A DNA stretch of 64,000 nt, taken from a virus. The translations under genes were made by a program, and so were the position numbers. Location of the stretch: IMG/VR virus record IMGVR_UViG_3300008117_000025, positions 118,847 through 182,846 of that record; one strand, given 5' to 3'. Positions within the stretch are counted from its first letter, which is position 1; every line of letters begins with the position of its first letter. Below the pieces are notes generated by a model. That model saw only the letters and a program-made list of their open reading frames with translations, made no database searches and was not told the DNA's origin. Shown here in pieces: positions 9,246-17,771 of this stretch.

Positions 9246-9380
9246 TTATCTTCCTTGGCCACGATAGTTTTTTTCGCTTCTATCGTGTTTGTTAAATGAT
9301 TTTTTTGCTTTACCTAATTTACGTTTACCAAAGGTGATCTTACGGGATTCACCCATTTTGGAACCTTTTGCTTTAGCCAT
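9246..9380 (-). CDS. Small basic protein (44 aa)
   Basis: Reading the minus strand from the ATG at 9380 gives MAKAKGSKMGESRKITFGKR and 24 more residues, ending RGQGR. It is strongly basic, with about a third Lys/Arg. It fits snugly between two core-protein genes, with its stop 2 bases before the next ATG. Small Lys/Arg proteins in head operons can bind packaged DNA, but that role is a guess. It is too short for many gene callers. Confidence 0.65.
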   Translation of the reverse strand: MAKAKGSKMGESRKITFGKRKLGKAKKSFNKHDRSEKNYRGQGR

Positions 9381-9429
9381 TATTGGTACAAGTTTTTAAT
9401 TTTGTTATTTATTTTAAATTTAGATAGAT

Positions 9430-9789
9430 TTACATCTGTTCCTGATTGTAATCTTCTTTATAGTATCTAATATTATCAGCAATATCATCAAGTTCTCCTA
9501 CACGTTTATTGAATAAAAGTCTTTTTAGTTTAGGATATGGAGTATCTTCTATTTCATCATCAAAACTTTCAATGGCCTGTAATAGATTGTTATATTCACT
9601 GGATTTTTTGCCGGTTTCAGTCCATTGCATAACATCATCGTAATGTTTTAATAATATATCTCTATTGACAACAATATATTTGACAAATTCTTCTTTATTA
9701 TCATCAATATCAAAACTCATACCTTCATTTATTTTTAAAATACCAGCTAATTGCTGCATTCTTTTTATTTCGTTGATTTGCTGTTTCAT
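9430..9789 (-). CDS. LAGI-tagged putative internal head protein
   Basis: A 119-residue protein beginning INEIKRMQQLAGILKINEG, a tag nearly identical in pattern to that of the gene at 6148-6753, with I-N-E as the likely cut site. The remaining 95 residues are helical and acidic with no known domain. Its start overlaps the preceding stop. If cut, mature protein would start GMSFDID. Function unknown. Confidence 0.7.
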   Translation of the reverse strand: MKQQINEIKRMQQLAGILKINEGMSFDIDDNKEEFVKYIVVNRDILLKHYDDVMQWTETGKKSSEYNNLLQAIESFDDEIEDTPYPKLKRLLFNKRVGELDDIADNIRYYKEDYNQEQM

Positions 9790-10319
9790 TATTGATGCAA
9801 ATTTTTAATTTTGTTATTTAAATGATTTACCATTTCGGAAATTTTACCAATGTTATTTTGGGTAGCTTTCCAATATTTTATTCCTTCTTCACCTTCACTT
9901 AATTCTTGCTTCATGCGAGAAGTATATTCTACAATACGATCAATTTCAGCTAATTTACGTTTTACTTCACGAATTGCTTTATGTAATTGTTCAGATTTGG
10001 TTCTGAATTTTACATCTTTTTTAAACTTAGAATATGTTACTTCGTTAAGTAATTCTTGCTCGATAATTTTTAATAGTGATTCGTTCATAGCAGATTTTTT
10101 ACCTTTCCATAATTCTTTATAATCAAGCACTTTAGAATTTTTAGGCATTCCTGGTGCTAATTTCCATCCTGATCTTTGTGCTTGTTTAGTAGCGGCGTTT
10201 GGGCCTTGCCCTTTTTTAGCAAATGCTAGTGGAGTAGAATATGCTTCTCCACTACCAGTAGTAGACATTTCTTCTAGCTGTTGACGTATTAGGGATTTTA
10301 TGTATTCTTTTAAATTCAT
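9789..10319 (-). CDS. Putative prohead core protein
   Basis: A 176-residue protein in two parts. The first has an amphipathic N-terminal helix (MNLKEYIKSLIRQQLEEM) and a TGSGEAYSTPLAFAKKGQ segment that resembles internal core proteins of marine T4-like phages. The second begins at about residue 78 with MNESLLKIIEQELLNEV, which looks like another tag with an L-N-E site, followed by a coiled coil. The tandem arrangement suggests two packaged modules in one chain. It is coupled by one-base overlaps to both neighbours. Confidence 0.7.
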   Translation of the reverse strand: MNLKEYIKSLIRQQLEEMSTTGSGEAYSTPLAFAKKGQGPNAATKQAQRSGWKLAPGMPKNSKVLDYKELWKGKKSAMNESLLKIIEQELLNEVTYSKFKKDVKFRTKSEQLHKAIREVKRKLAEIDRIVEYTSRMKQELSEGEEGIKYWKATQNNIGKISEMVNHLNNKIKNLHQ

Positions 10320-10654
10320 TATTTTAAAGTAACTTCAAATATTATTCCACTTATAGGGCTTGTTATTTTTTTAGTTTTAGGATCCTCTACGTGACCAAAC
10401 TGATGATTAAAAGCAGAAACAGAACATTCAATCACAAATGTTCCTGCTACTTTACTAAAATCACTAAGTCTAGATATTTTATGTACATTTATACTATAAT
10501 CATTGTTAATTTTAATTGGACCCATTTCTCCAACAAAATTATTCATTATATCACATATTTTACTCTTAGGAAGATTTATTTTATATTTTTTCCCAGACTC
10601 AAAATTAATTGGAGCTCCTTCTTTTATCCCAGCTAATTCTTGTAGTCTATTCAT
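10319..10654 (-). CDS. LAGI-tagged small protein
   Basis: A 111-residue protein starting MNRLQELAGIKEGA, a third copy of the L-A-G-I tag with I-K-E as the candidate cut site. The mature part would be about 100 residues, predicted beta-rich, with lysine-rich strands. I do not recognise a family. It sits in the head operon between core proteins, with no intergenic space. Confidence 0.7.
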   Translation of the reverse strand: MNRLQELAGIKEGAPINFESGKKYKINLPKSKICDIMNNFVGEMGPIKINNDYSINVHKISRLSDFSKVAGTFVIECSVSAFNHQFGHVEDPKTKKITSPISGIIFEVTLK

Positions 10655-10655
10655 T

Positions 10656-11510
10656 TTATTTAGCGCTTTTTAATTCTTCTATTAATTGATAATATTGCAA
10701 AAGAGAAACAATATTTTCATCTTTTACATTTTGTGTTTTGTCTAATGGATGTAATAAGGTAACCACTTCAGCCAATTTAATCTGAGTGGTTTTATCGGCT
10801 ACTGAAGGTATTAATTTTTTAATTTCTTCAGTAATAGTATTGAAATTAGTATTAACAAAATCACGTAATTTAGTTGTATTACTAATATTATTAATAAATT
10901 CTTTCAATATGAGTTTTTGGCGATCTGATAAAGTAGCATATTTGCTGTTGAATTTCTCCAACAACATGCGATAAGCAAGTATACGAGAACCCTTATCCAT
11001 ATTAGCATATTCTTCCATTACACGATCTTTAACACCTTCCTTATTTACTTCTTTACGTGTAATGTGCTCTAATAATGTAATCTTATTATCAATGATTTGC
11101 TGTGGGTCAGTAAATTCAAGTGAATTGTGTACCTCGATTAAATTATATACAGCAGCATACTGTGAGTAGTTATTGATTTTGGCTTTGAAGAATTCTTCAA
11201 TGTCGTATGTTTCACGTATTTCCTTAATCAAATTGTATTTTTCCTTACGTAAAGCCGTTTTGTTTAAACGCAAAGAAGCATCCAACGTTGCGTTGATGAA
11301 TGTTTCAGCTTTAGCTTCACTTAATGATTTAGGAGATACTAAGGTTTGATATAATTTATATTCTTTAGCTAATTCGGATTTGCCAAAATATTTTCTAACC
11401 AATCCAACAGCCGCAGAATCTTTATTAGAAATGGTATCTGAGGCTATTTGGCGAACCAATAGCTCGAATAAGATACCAGTATTCTTGAACTTGCTGTGTT
11501 TAATTTTCAT
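10656..11510 (-). CDS. Conserved phage protein of head operon
   Basis: A 284-residue, mostly helical basic/acidic protein starting MKIKHSKFKNTGILFELLVR. Such an N-terminus is, from memory, widespread next to portal genes in marine T4-like phages. Its function is unknown to me; a capsid-assembly or DNA-packaging accessory role follows only from its position directly after the portal. It has its own promoter box at 11531-11540, about 20 bases before the ATG, and that leader can form a small ATAGT/ACTAT hairpin. Confidence 0.75.
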   Translation of the reverse strand: MKIKHSKFKNTGILFELLVRQIASDTISNKDSAAVGLVRKYFGKSELAKEYKLYQTLVSPKSLSEAKAETFINATLDASLRLNKTALRKEKYNLIKEIRETYDIEEFFKAKINNYSQYAAVYNLIEVHNSLEFTDPQQIIDNKITLLEHITRKEVNKEGVKDRVMEEYANMDKGSRILAYRMLLEKFNSKYATLSDRQKLILKEFINNISNTTKLRDFVNTNFNTITEEIKKLIPSVADKTTQIKLAEVVTLLHPLDKTQNVKDENIVSLLQYYQLIEELKSAK

Positions 11511-11530
11511 AATGAATAGTATGCACTATC

Positions 11531-11540
11531 TATAAATATT
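11531..11540 (-). promoter_or_regulatory. Promoter box for 10656-11510
   Basis: AATATTTATA 20 bases before the ATG. Confidence 0.5.
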
Positions 11541-11543
11541 TAA

Positions 11544-13430
11544 TTATTGTACGCCCTTGATATTTTTTTCATCTAATAGTGATGGTTCTTGTTCAGGTTT
11601 GAACACTAATTCTTTGCGAACTATATTCATACCTTCAAACAAATGCTTATTTCTTTTCAATTCATTTAATGCTAATGGTGAACCACCTTTTGGTGTTCCT
11701 TCACCAGTTTCATTAGGAGTTGATAAAGTATTATTAGCTATCTTACCTGTTCTGTCCTTACCTAATGGATCTTGTTGTGTTCCAACTATAGATGCTCTTT
11801 CTTTAGGACGACCAGGTTTTTTCTCATCATATCCAGCAGGTACAGGACCATTATCGTTCATTCCTGATCTGCCTTTACCATATAATGATGCTAAATCGTG
11901 TGGTGTACCAAATGATCTACCTGTTTTAGCTGGGTCGTTGCCTTCATTTTCAATTTGAGCTAAACGGAATACGCGTTTTTTATCTTCAATCATTAAATCA
12001 CGGTATTCATCAAATTCATCTTCACTAAATTGGAATATTTTATCATAAATCCAATCTGAAGGGAGTAAATTGGTATCCTGGATTGATTTAGCTAGGTCAA
12101 CTTTTTCCTTCCATAATGCTATTTTTTCTTGTTCGTAGATTATAGATGGAACTGTTAAAGATAATTCAAAGTTTGACAATGCTTCACCATCATATCCTTG
12201 AACATATAAATGCACTAATGCAATTTTATACAATTCAGATAATGCAATACGTTGAATACGTTCTACTGTGCGAGCGAAGCGAATATCTTCAGCAGCTAAT
12301 GTAGCTTTACCTTCAAGATCTTTTTCAAATCCAAAGAATGCTTTAGGCACTTTTAACGCAGCTAACATTTCATCACGTAAGAAATTTACGTCTTCAATTG
12401 CATTATATTCAAGACCTTTAATGGTATCAATCTTAGTTGCTGTATCATTACCACGAGTTGGAAGATAAAAGTCTTCCATCATGTTTTGTACATTATATTT
12501 TAAATTATATTCACCAGTTTGTTGATCAACATATGGAGTTTTCTTCATCTTCTGCATTATTTTCTGCATGAATCCGTCAACTTCATGTGGTGGAATATTA
12601 CCAACATTAACAGTGAATACGCGTTTTTCTGGGGCGCGAGTAATACGATGCAACAACATTGCATCTTTCATTAGCACATATTGCTTATATGTTTTACGAG
12701 CAGGCTCAATGTACGATCTACCATAAGGTAAATAGTTAGCATCAGTTAATAATCTAAAGTGAGCTACTTCGTAGTTTTCAAGTATAATTTTACCCTCTTT
12801 ATCTTTAGGACGATCAATCATACTACCACCCATAGCAATAACCATAGGATCGATTCTAAAACGTACTAAAGATGGATTGTGAGGGTCTAATCCTTCCTCA
12901 CGAATCATATCATAAACAGATAATGGTGTTACATTGTATACACCAAATTGATCTGCTATTTCAAGGTGTAAATAGAAATCACCATATTTACACATGTTTC
13001 TAATCCACAACCATAAGTTAAATTCGATGTTTAAAACATCGTAAAATAAATTATAAAGAATACGCTGGATATTATCGTCAGCGCTTCTAATTTGTAATAT
13101 TTCACCTACTTCGTTTTTTAAAGTAGATTCATCAGAAATAATGTCAAGAGTAGATGCAATGATTGATTCTGTATCCATAGCTTCATAGTCAGTATACAAC
13201 TGAATACGAAGTGTTTGGTAATTCATTGTAGGGTTGTATGGCATATTAGCGCCATAGCGGTGTAGCTTAGTAAATCTATCAATAAGAGCGTTGGTCTTTA
13301 CATTACCATATGCTTGAATTTTATCAACATCTATGGTTTTTAATTGATTGCCACCAACATTTCTTATAATAACGTCTGTGCTGAAGAGACGTCTTAATCT
13401 ATCGAATAAGCCTATTTGATTTTCAGCCAT
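11544..13430 (-). CDS. Portal vertex protein, T4 gp20-like
   Basis: A 628-residue portal protein forming the dodecameric DNA entry gate. Family features seen are the N-terminal block with NMPYNPTMNYQTLRIQLY, the IASTLDIISDEST helix, PYGRSYIEPARKTYKQ, and the crown region with LKVPKAFFGFEKDLEGKATL. Length is slightly above T4 gp20 (524 aa) owing to a low-complexity C-terminal tail with a KKPGRPKER motif that resembles a single AT-hook. It lies between terminase and core genes as in T4 and is preceded by a promoter box at 13453-13462. Confidence 0.92.
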   Translation of the reverse strand: MAENQIGLFDRLRRLFSTDVIIRNVGGNQLKTIDVDKIQAYGNVKTNALIDRFTKLHRYGANMPYNPTMNYQTLRIQLYTDYEAMDTESIIASTLDIISDESTLKNEVGEILQIRSADDNIQRILYNLFYDVLNIEFNLWLWIRNMCKYGDFYLHLEIADQFGVYNVTPLSVYDMIREEGLDPHNPSLVRFRIDPMVIAMGGSMIDRPKDKEGKIILENYEVAHFRLLTDANYLPYGRSYIEPARKTYKQYVLMKDAMLLHRITRAPEKRVFTVNVGNIPPHEVDGFMQKIMQKMKKTPYVDQQTGEYNLKYNVQNMMEDFYLPTRGNDTATKIDTIKGLEYNAIEDVNFLRDEMLAALKVPKAFFGFEKDLEGKATLAAEDIRFARTVERIQRIALSELYKIALVHLYVQGYDGEALSNFELSLTVPSIIYEQEKIALWKEKVDLAKSIQDTNLLPSDWIYDKIFQFSEDEFDEYRDLMIEDKKRVFRLAQIENEGNDPAKTGRSFGTPHDLASLYGKGRSGMNDNGPVPAGYDEKKPGRPKERASIVGTQQDPLGKDRTGKIANNTLSTPNETGEGTPKGGSPLALNELKRNKHLFEGMNIVRKELVFKPEQEPSLLDEKNIKGVQ

Positions 13431-13452
13431 GTTTTGTATTTAATAATATACC

Positions 13453-13462
13453 AATAAATATT
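13453..13462 (-). promoter_or_regulatory. Promoter box for portal gene
   Basis: AATATTTATT, 22 bases before the ATG. Confidence 0.5.
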
Positions 13463-13464
13463 TA

Positions 13465-15045
13465 TTAACCAAGTACCCATGAAATATCTTCGAATCCCCC
13501 ACGACCATCATTAATCATGAATGGGTTTTGATATCCACTAGGTACTGTTGGTCCTCCTATATAACCTGTTTTAGTAATACTAGATACCATAGCCCTGTTT
13601 AAATCCATACCCTGCTCATAAAATTTCATTGCAGTATCTCTTGTAAACAAACCTATACCTAAAGACATTACTAAATCATCGTTATAACCGTTTTGTGCTT
13701 GAGCTTTACCATTTTGCCAAATAAACACACGTAATTCTTCTAATAAACGTTTTGATCTAAACACAAAGACCTTCTCTCGAATGTACGACTCCATTTTTGA
13801 AACAACAAGGGGTCTTGTTTTGGATGACATTGTAAAACCAGGAACCGTTTGTTCTTTATCCATTTTATCTAGCCATTTATCTATATGCATTTCACCATAA
13901 GCACGAGGTGAATAATATAATTTTTGATATCCTTTTTCTATAATAGTATTAATAACGTCCCATCCAACATTCGCATTCTCCACCACGAGCAAAGCATTAT
14001 TATACTCAGTAGCAACAGAAACAAGCATGTTTCCAAAAGTACGAGTGTCAATTTGCGATTTATATTCAGCCACTTGCTCACAAGTCGTCGCATCAATGAC
14101 ATGGAAAGCAGAAAAGTCGCTACCATCTCCGCGAGCAACATCAGCACATACAAGATACTGCTTACTATAATCAGGATACTGCCAAATCCAATAGTCGCCA
14201 CCCATAAACCTGCGTTCCACAGGATCTTGTAAATATGTTTCTTCATAAAATGATAATAAATCAGGTTCAACTACTGAATTACCAGAACCTAAAAAGTCAC
14301 ATTCATATTCCTGAGCAAATTCTCTAGGTGACATGTTTGTTCTTTCTCTTTGTTCCCAAGCTTCATCTCTATCTGGATGTAGGCTCCAAGGTAGTTTAAT
14401 TGCTTTAAAGTCGTTTTTACCTATTTCAGCCTCAGCATACATTCTATGAAACCAGTTACCTACACCATTTGGAGAAGATAAAGCAATAATTCCTCCACCT
14501 GTTGCAATTGTAGGTTTAATACTTGTATAAATTCTATCAATACCCTCAATAAACGCAGCCTCATCCACTAATAATAAAGACACGGCGTAGGATCGACCTG
14601 CATCTGATGCTGCTGATGTAGCTACAATTTGAGAGTTATTAGCTAATTTAAGTGATAATTTATTGTCTGAAACTGGTTTTTGATTGCCTTTTAGCCAGCT
14701 AGGTAGGTTATTATACATAAACTGTACCTTTTCAACCATGCCTTTAGCTGTTTCTTGTTTTGTTGCTATACAAAGTACTGTTTTGTCTTTTTGAAATAAC
14801 ATCATCCACAAAGAAAAACCAGCAACTAATGTTGATATACCTAACTGTCTTGATTTATTAATGATACAGAAACGATTATTTCTAAAATCATTTAGTGTTT
14901 GTTCCTGGAATGGGTAAAGGTGAAATAAAATTCTGCCTTTGATTGGGTGTGTAATATAACAGTATTTACGGAAGAAATGTACAGGATCAGTAGCACACTT
15001 AACATATTCCTGTTTAATTATTTCTTTAATATTGGCTTGACTCAT
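13465..15045 (-). CDS. Terminase large subunit, T4 gp17-like
   Basis: The DNA-packaging motor, about 526 residues from the ATG at 15045 (MSQANIKEII). The 20-codon upstream extension to 15105 runs through the promoter and terminator, so I reject it. The ATPase domain shows KSRQLGIST (Walker A variant) and SLLLVDEAAF (Walker B). The RNase H-like nuclease domain begins near CADVARGDGSDFSAF with the first metal-binding Asp. The promoter box ends only 3 bases before the ATG, implying an almost leaderless message. The neighbouring portal gene confirms the assignment. Confidence 0.94.
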   Translation of the reverse strand: MSQANIKEIIKQEYVKCATDPVHFFRKYCYITHPIKGRILFHLYPFQEQTLNDFRNNRFCIINKSRQLGISTLVAGFSLWMMLFQKDKTVLCIATKQETAKGMVEKVQFMYNNLPSWLKGNQKPVSDNKLSLKLANNSQIVATSAASDAGRSYAVSLLLVDEAAFIEGIDRIYTSIKPTIATGGGIIALSSPNGVGNWFHRMYAEAEIGKNDFKAIKLPWSLHPDRDEAWEQRERTNMSPREFAQEYECDFLGSGNSVVEPDLLSFYEETYLQDPVERRFMGGDYWIWQYPDYSKQYLVCADVARGDGSDFSAFHVIDATTCEQVAEYKSQIDTRTFGNMLVSVATEYNNALLVVENANVGWDVINTIIEKGYQKLYYSPRAYGEMHIDKWLDKMDKEQTVPGFTMSSKTRPLVVSKMESYIREKVFVFRSKRLLEELRVFIWQNGKAQAQNGYNDDLVMSLGIGLFTRDTAMKFYEQGMDLNRAMVSSITKTGYIGGPTVPSGYQNPFMINDGRGGFEDISWVLG

Positions 15046-15048
15046 ATA

Positions 15049-15058
15049 TATAAATATA
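15049..15058 (-). promoter_or_regulatory. Promoter box for terminase gene
   Basis: TATATTTATA ends 3 bases before the ATG at 15045, after terminator 15066-15088. Confidence 0.55.
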
Positions 15059-15065
15059 TAAGGGA

Positions 15066-15088
15066 AGCCCAATCTTATCGATTGGGCT
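15066..15088 (-). terminator. Hairpin terminator after 15110-15784
   Basis: AGCCCAAT/ATTGGGCT stem (8 bp) followed by TCCCTTATAT; short T content, so efficiency is uncertain. Confidence 0.7.
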
Positions 15089-15109
15089 CGCGTATGGGCA
15101 TGCAAGAGT

Positions 15110-15784
15110 TTACTTAGCTAACAACGTATAAACTAATCCACCAATAACAACACCAGTTCCTATCTTAACAAATTTATTTTGGATTTTGAGTTTCTTATTT
15201 TGTAATTGAATTTGTTTATATTGGTCTTTCCAATCAGCAATTTGTGTATCTTTGATAGTAATGATACCTTTGTAGTTATTTTCTTTGCCTTTAAATTCAT
15301 CAATAATTTTATCTCTAAGGATAACTTTATCTTCAGTTAAAGCAATAACACTATCTTTAACAACTATAATTTGTTTAGCACCATCTAATTCAACTAAATC
15401 TTTAGCGGCACTAACTAATACTGGTTGTGCTACTGGGAGTGGATTAGTAACTGTATCTTCTGGGTAGCGTTGATTGAATGAGGAGATAAGTTCTGCTTCA
15501 GAATAAGTGTCAATTTTCTTTTTAGATGAATCAACCCATTTAGTAACAGTAATTACTTTTTCTTTTTGATTACTTAATTGATAATCCAATTCTAAGCTTT
15601 GAACATATAATTCATCAATAACAGAATCTCTTTTATCAATATCTACTTCTAAAGAATCAACAACATGAGTTAAACTATCTTGTTTTGCTACAAATTCTTT
15701 TGATAATCCATCAAATTGGCATTTATCAACAAATACCCAAAACAATAAAGCTACAACTGCAAGAGGGAAAACTAATTTTTTCAT
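15110..15784 (-). CDS. Coiled-coil protein with terminal membrane segments, spanin-like
   Basis: A 224-residue protein. An N-terminal hydrophobic segment (about 4-20, VFPLAVVALLFWVFV) is followed by a long heptad-rich coiled coil (about 30-200) and a second hydrophobic segment at the C-terminus (VVIGGLVYTLLA). A rod held in membranes at both ends is the architecture of a unimolecular spanin, which fuses inner and outer membranes at lysis. No proper lipobox is visible at Cys22, so this is a candidate only. A hairpin terminator follows at 15066-15088. Confidence 0.65.
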   Translation of the reverse strand: MKKLVFPLAVVALLFWVFVDKCQFDGLSKEFVAKQDSLTHVVDSLEVDIDKRDSVIDELYVQSLELDYQLSNQKEKVITVTKWVDSSKKKIDTYSEAELISSFNQRYPEDTVTNPLPVAQPVLVSAAKDLVELDGAKQIIVVKDSVIALTEDKVILRDKIIDEFKGKENNYKGIITIKDTQIADWKDQYKQIQLQNKKLKIQNKFVKIGTGVVIGGLVYTLLAK

Positions 15785-15787
15785 ATA

Positions 15788-16741
15788 TTATTTTTTAATA
15801 CCAGCGTAATATTGCATTCTACCTTTCATCCATTCATCTAATGTTTCTTCTTCTTCAGGCTCAGCTGCTGGTTTTTCAATTGGTTTACCTGTAATTTTAG
15901 ATTGGCGTCTTTGTAAATATTCAGAGTTAGCTAATAGATCATTCATTTTCTTTTGTAATCTATCTTTCAATCCACGAAGATTTTCAATTTCAGAAGATGG
16001 TTCATCTGTAATATCACTAATATCTCTTCTAGAACGTTTAGTTTTTAAAATATCGCTTTTAACTTTAGCTAAACGACCTTCAAGATCAGTATATTGCATA
16101 AATGCTTCATAATCGTCATCTGACATTGAAGCAGCAGATATATCAGCAGTTTCAATTTCACCTGCTTCAGGCTCTTCATCACCACTACCCATTGCTTTAG
16201 CAAATGATGCTTCGATTTCTTCATCACTCATATCACCTGCTAAACCACCCTCTGGTCCTTCTTCACCTGCTGGTACTTCTTCACCTGCTGGTTCAGTCGT
16301 AGGACGATTAAGGCGTGGAGCTGCTTGGGTACCTGATGGGATAATAACGCCATCAGCTACAAGTGCCATAAAATCAGCATTAATTGGATTTTGTTTATCA
16401 TATCCTAAAGCACCAGCTACATCCATTTTAGACATTGGTTCTTCAGTAGCTTGCATTGCTGATACAATTCTTGCTTTTTTACCTGCAAAATCAGCAGCAG
16501 CTGCATCCGGAGCTAGTTCATAGCGTACGGCTACGTTTGCTAATTCATCAATAGCATCTTCTGTAATTTCTTCTCTACCTGAAGATATATCACCTTTTTT
16601 AAGTTGCAATGCTTTAATTTTAGCATCAATTGCTTTCATTTCAGCATCTTTTGCTGATTTTTCAGCTGGGGAAATGTCGGCTTCATTTATTACTTCTTGT
16701 ATGGCTTTACGTACAAGTTCTTGTAAATCTTTTCTATTCAT
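15788..16741 (-). CDS. Tagged virion-core-like protein with winged-helix-like region
   Basis: The likely start is the ATG at 16741 (MNRKDLQELVRKAIQEVINE), since the frame's first ATG at 16759 lies inside the promoter box. The N-terminal amphipathic helix ends in I-N-E/A, a candidate prohead protease site. Residues about 60-140 (KMDVAGALGYDKQNP and nearby) resemble a winged helix. A coiled coil follows, and the protein ends WMKGRMQYYAGIKK, an echo of the LAGI motif. Highly acidic linker in the middle. Probably an internal head protein; function unknown. Confidence 0.7.
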   Translation of the reverse strand: MNRKDLQELVRKAIQEVINEADISPAEKSAKDAEMKAIDAKIKALQLKKGDISSGREEITEDAIDELANVAVRYELAPDAAAADFAGKKARIVSAMQATEEPMSKMDVAGALGYDKQNPINADFMALVADGVIIPSGTQAAPRLNRPTTEPAGEEVPAGEEGPEGGLAGDMSDEEIEASFAKAMGSGDEEPEAGEIETADISAASMSDDDYEAFMQYTDLEGRLAKVKSDILKTKRSRRDISDITDEPSSEIENLRGLKDRLQKKMNDLLANSEYLQRRQSKITGKPIEKPAAEPEEEETLDEWMKGRMQYYAGIKK

Positions 16742-16758
16742 GTTTTGGTCGTTATACA

Positions 16759-16768
16759 TATAAATATT
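16759..16768 (-). promoter_or_regulatory. Promoter box for 15788-16741
   Basis: AATATTTATA; decides the downstream ATG at 16741 as start, since the first ATG overlaps the box. Confidence 0.5.
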
Positions 16769-17285
16769 AAATATTTTGTAAAATTATAGCGATACGTTCC
16801 TCAGTTGTACCCTCTACCTTAATTAACTTATTAGGTTTATATTCTTCTAATGCCATTTGAATAGCAGTATCTATTTTTGATCTATATTCTAAATTAGTTT
16901 CACGAATACCATTATCTTCTATATCAACACCATTGGGTGATACATAAATAACCATATCATAATAATCTTTAAGATGCATAGCAGCCTCAACAAATGCACG
17001 TTTTTCGAAATCACTAATTGATTTTGCTGATAGAGTAAATGAGCAGACATCCCAAATTGTTCTATCAGTAATAATATTATCGTATAGCAATTCAGTAGAA
17101 CGTTCAGCTAGAAATACAAATTGACCACGCAGTGTAGAATCAGTATTAAGTGGAATACCTAAATCACGCAAATATTTACTACGTTCAGTTTGTACACTAT
17201 GATCTTTAAATTGATCTAGTTCACCTAATGCTTTTGCTAATGTAGTTTTACCTACAGACATTGTACCAGCTAATCCTATTCTCAT
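16767..17285 (-). CDS. P-loop kinase, NadR/AAA_28-like
   Basis: A 172-residue single-domain P-loop protein. Walker A is GTMSVGKTTLA (about 7-17), and DRTIWDVCSF (about 74-83) supplies an Asp-Arg motif near the substrate site. The pattern fits the AAA_28 family that includes the ribosylnicotinamide kinase half of NadR, as well as small nucleoside kinases. The substrate cannot be told from sequence. The NMN adenylyltransferase-like domain encoded at 28814-32890 makes an NAD link attractive but unproven. It overlaps the following gene by 4 bases. Confidence 0.8.
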   Translation of the reverse strand: MRIGLAGTMSVGKTTLAKALGELDQFKDHSVQTERSKYLRDLGIPLNTDSTLRGQFVFLAERSTELLYDNIITDRTIWDVCSFTLSAKSISDFEKRAFVEAAMHLKDYYDMVIYVSPNGVDIEDNGIRETNLEYRSKIDTAIQMALEEYKPNKLIKVEGTTEERIAIILQNI

Positions 17286-17500
17286 TTTTTATTATTAATT
17301 TTTTTCATTTGACGTGCTGTCTTTTTAATTTGTTTAGCTTCCTTAGCACGTGCTTTAATCGCTTTATCTGCTCCTGCTTTATATTTAATATCTACAGAAA
17401 TAGGACCTTTGTCGAATTTATCTAAATCAAAAGTCCATGTTTCTATAGTTTCTTCATCTTCATATACACGAGTAAACTTTCTTTCCTTTACTTCTTTCAT
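17282..17500 (-). CDS. Small basic hypothetical protein
   Basis: 72 residues: an acidic/aromatic first half with VYEDEETIETWTFDLDKF and a lysine-rich second half ending KKINNKK. No known family. It has its own promoter box at 17503-17512, only 2 bases from the ATG, so translation is probably leaderless. It overlaps the kinase gene by 4 bases (ATGA-type coupling). Confidence 0.65.
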   Translation of the reverse strand: MKEVKERKFTRVYEDEETIETWTFDLDKFDKGPISVDIKYKAGADKAIKARAKEAKQIKKTARQMKKINNKK

Positions 17501-17502
17501 GT

Positions 17503-17512
17503 TATAAAGATA
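17503..17512 (-). promoter_or_regulatory. Promoter box for 17282-17500
   Basis: TATCTTTATA 2 bases before the ATG; leaderless start likely. Confidence 0.5.
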
Positions 17513-17527
17513 TAATATTAATTTTGC

Positions 17528-17764
17528 TTAAACCCTAGCACCTGCAGATTTACCAGCTGCTGTTTTATACCAAGGTTGTCCATTAACATCTTTTTTCTTT
17601 TCTTCCCATTGTTCCTTAGTATGTTTAATACCAAATAAATAATATTCAGAGGCACGTTTATTACCTTGTGGAATATAAGCAGGTCCATCCCAATTATGCA
17701 TTTTACCGTCTAGATAGTAAACAATACTACCATCTGCTGTTTTCATTTTTCTTACTTCTGACAT
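17528..17764 (-). CDS. Small phage protein with DGKxHNxxGPA motif
   Basis: A 78-residue protein with YYLDGKMHNWDGPAYI (about 16-31) followed by YYLFGIKHTKEQW. I recognise this pattern from many small phage proteins of unknown role; it looks like two short beta-hairpin repeats. It lies 7 bases from the oxidoreductase stop, suggesting cotranscription with it. Confidence 0.7.
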   Translation of the reverse strand: MSEVRKMKTADGSIVYYLDGKMHNWDGPAYIPQGNKRASEYYLFGIKHTKEQWEEKKKDVNGQPWYKTAAGKSAGARV

Positions 17765-17771
17765 GTTTGTT

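Noticed and set aside
11557-11958. Rightward open frame of 133 codons
   Set aside because: Shadow of the portal C-terminal tail on the opposite strand.
13938-14270. Leftward hydrophobic open frame within terminase
   Set aside because: Alternative frame of the terminase nuclease domain; no independent start signals.
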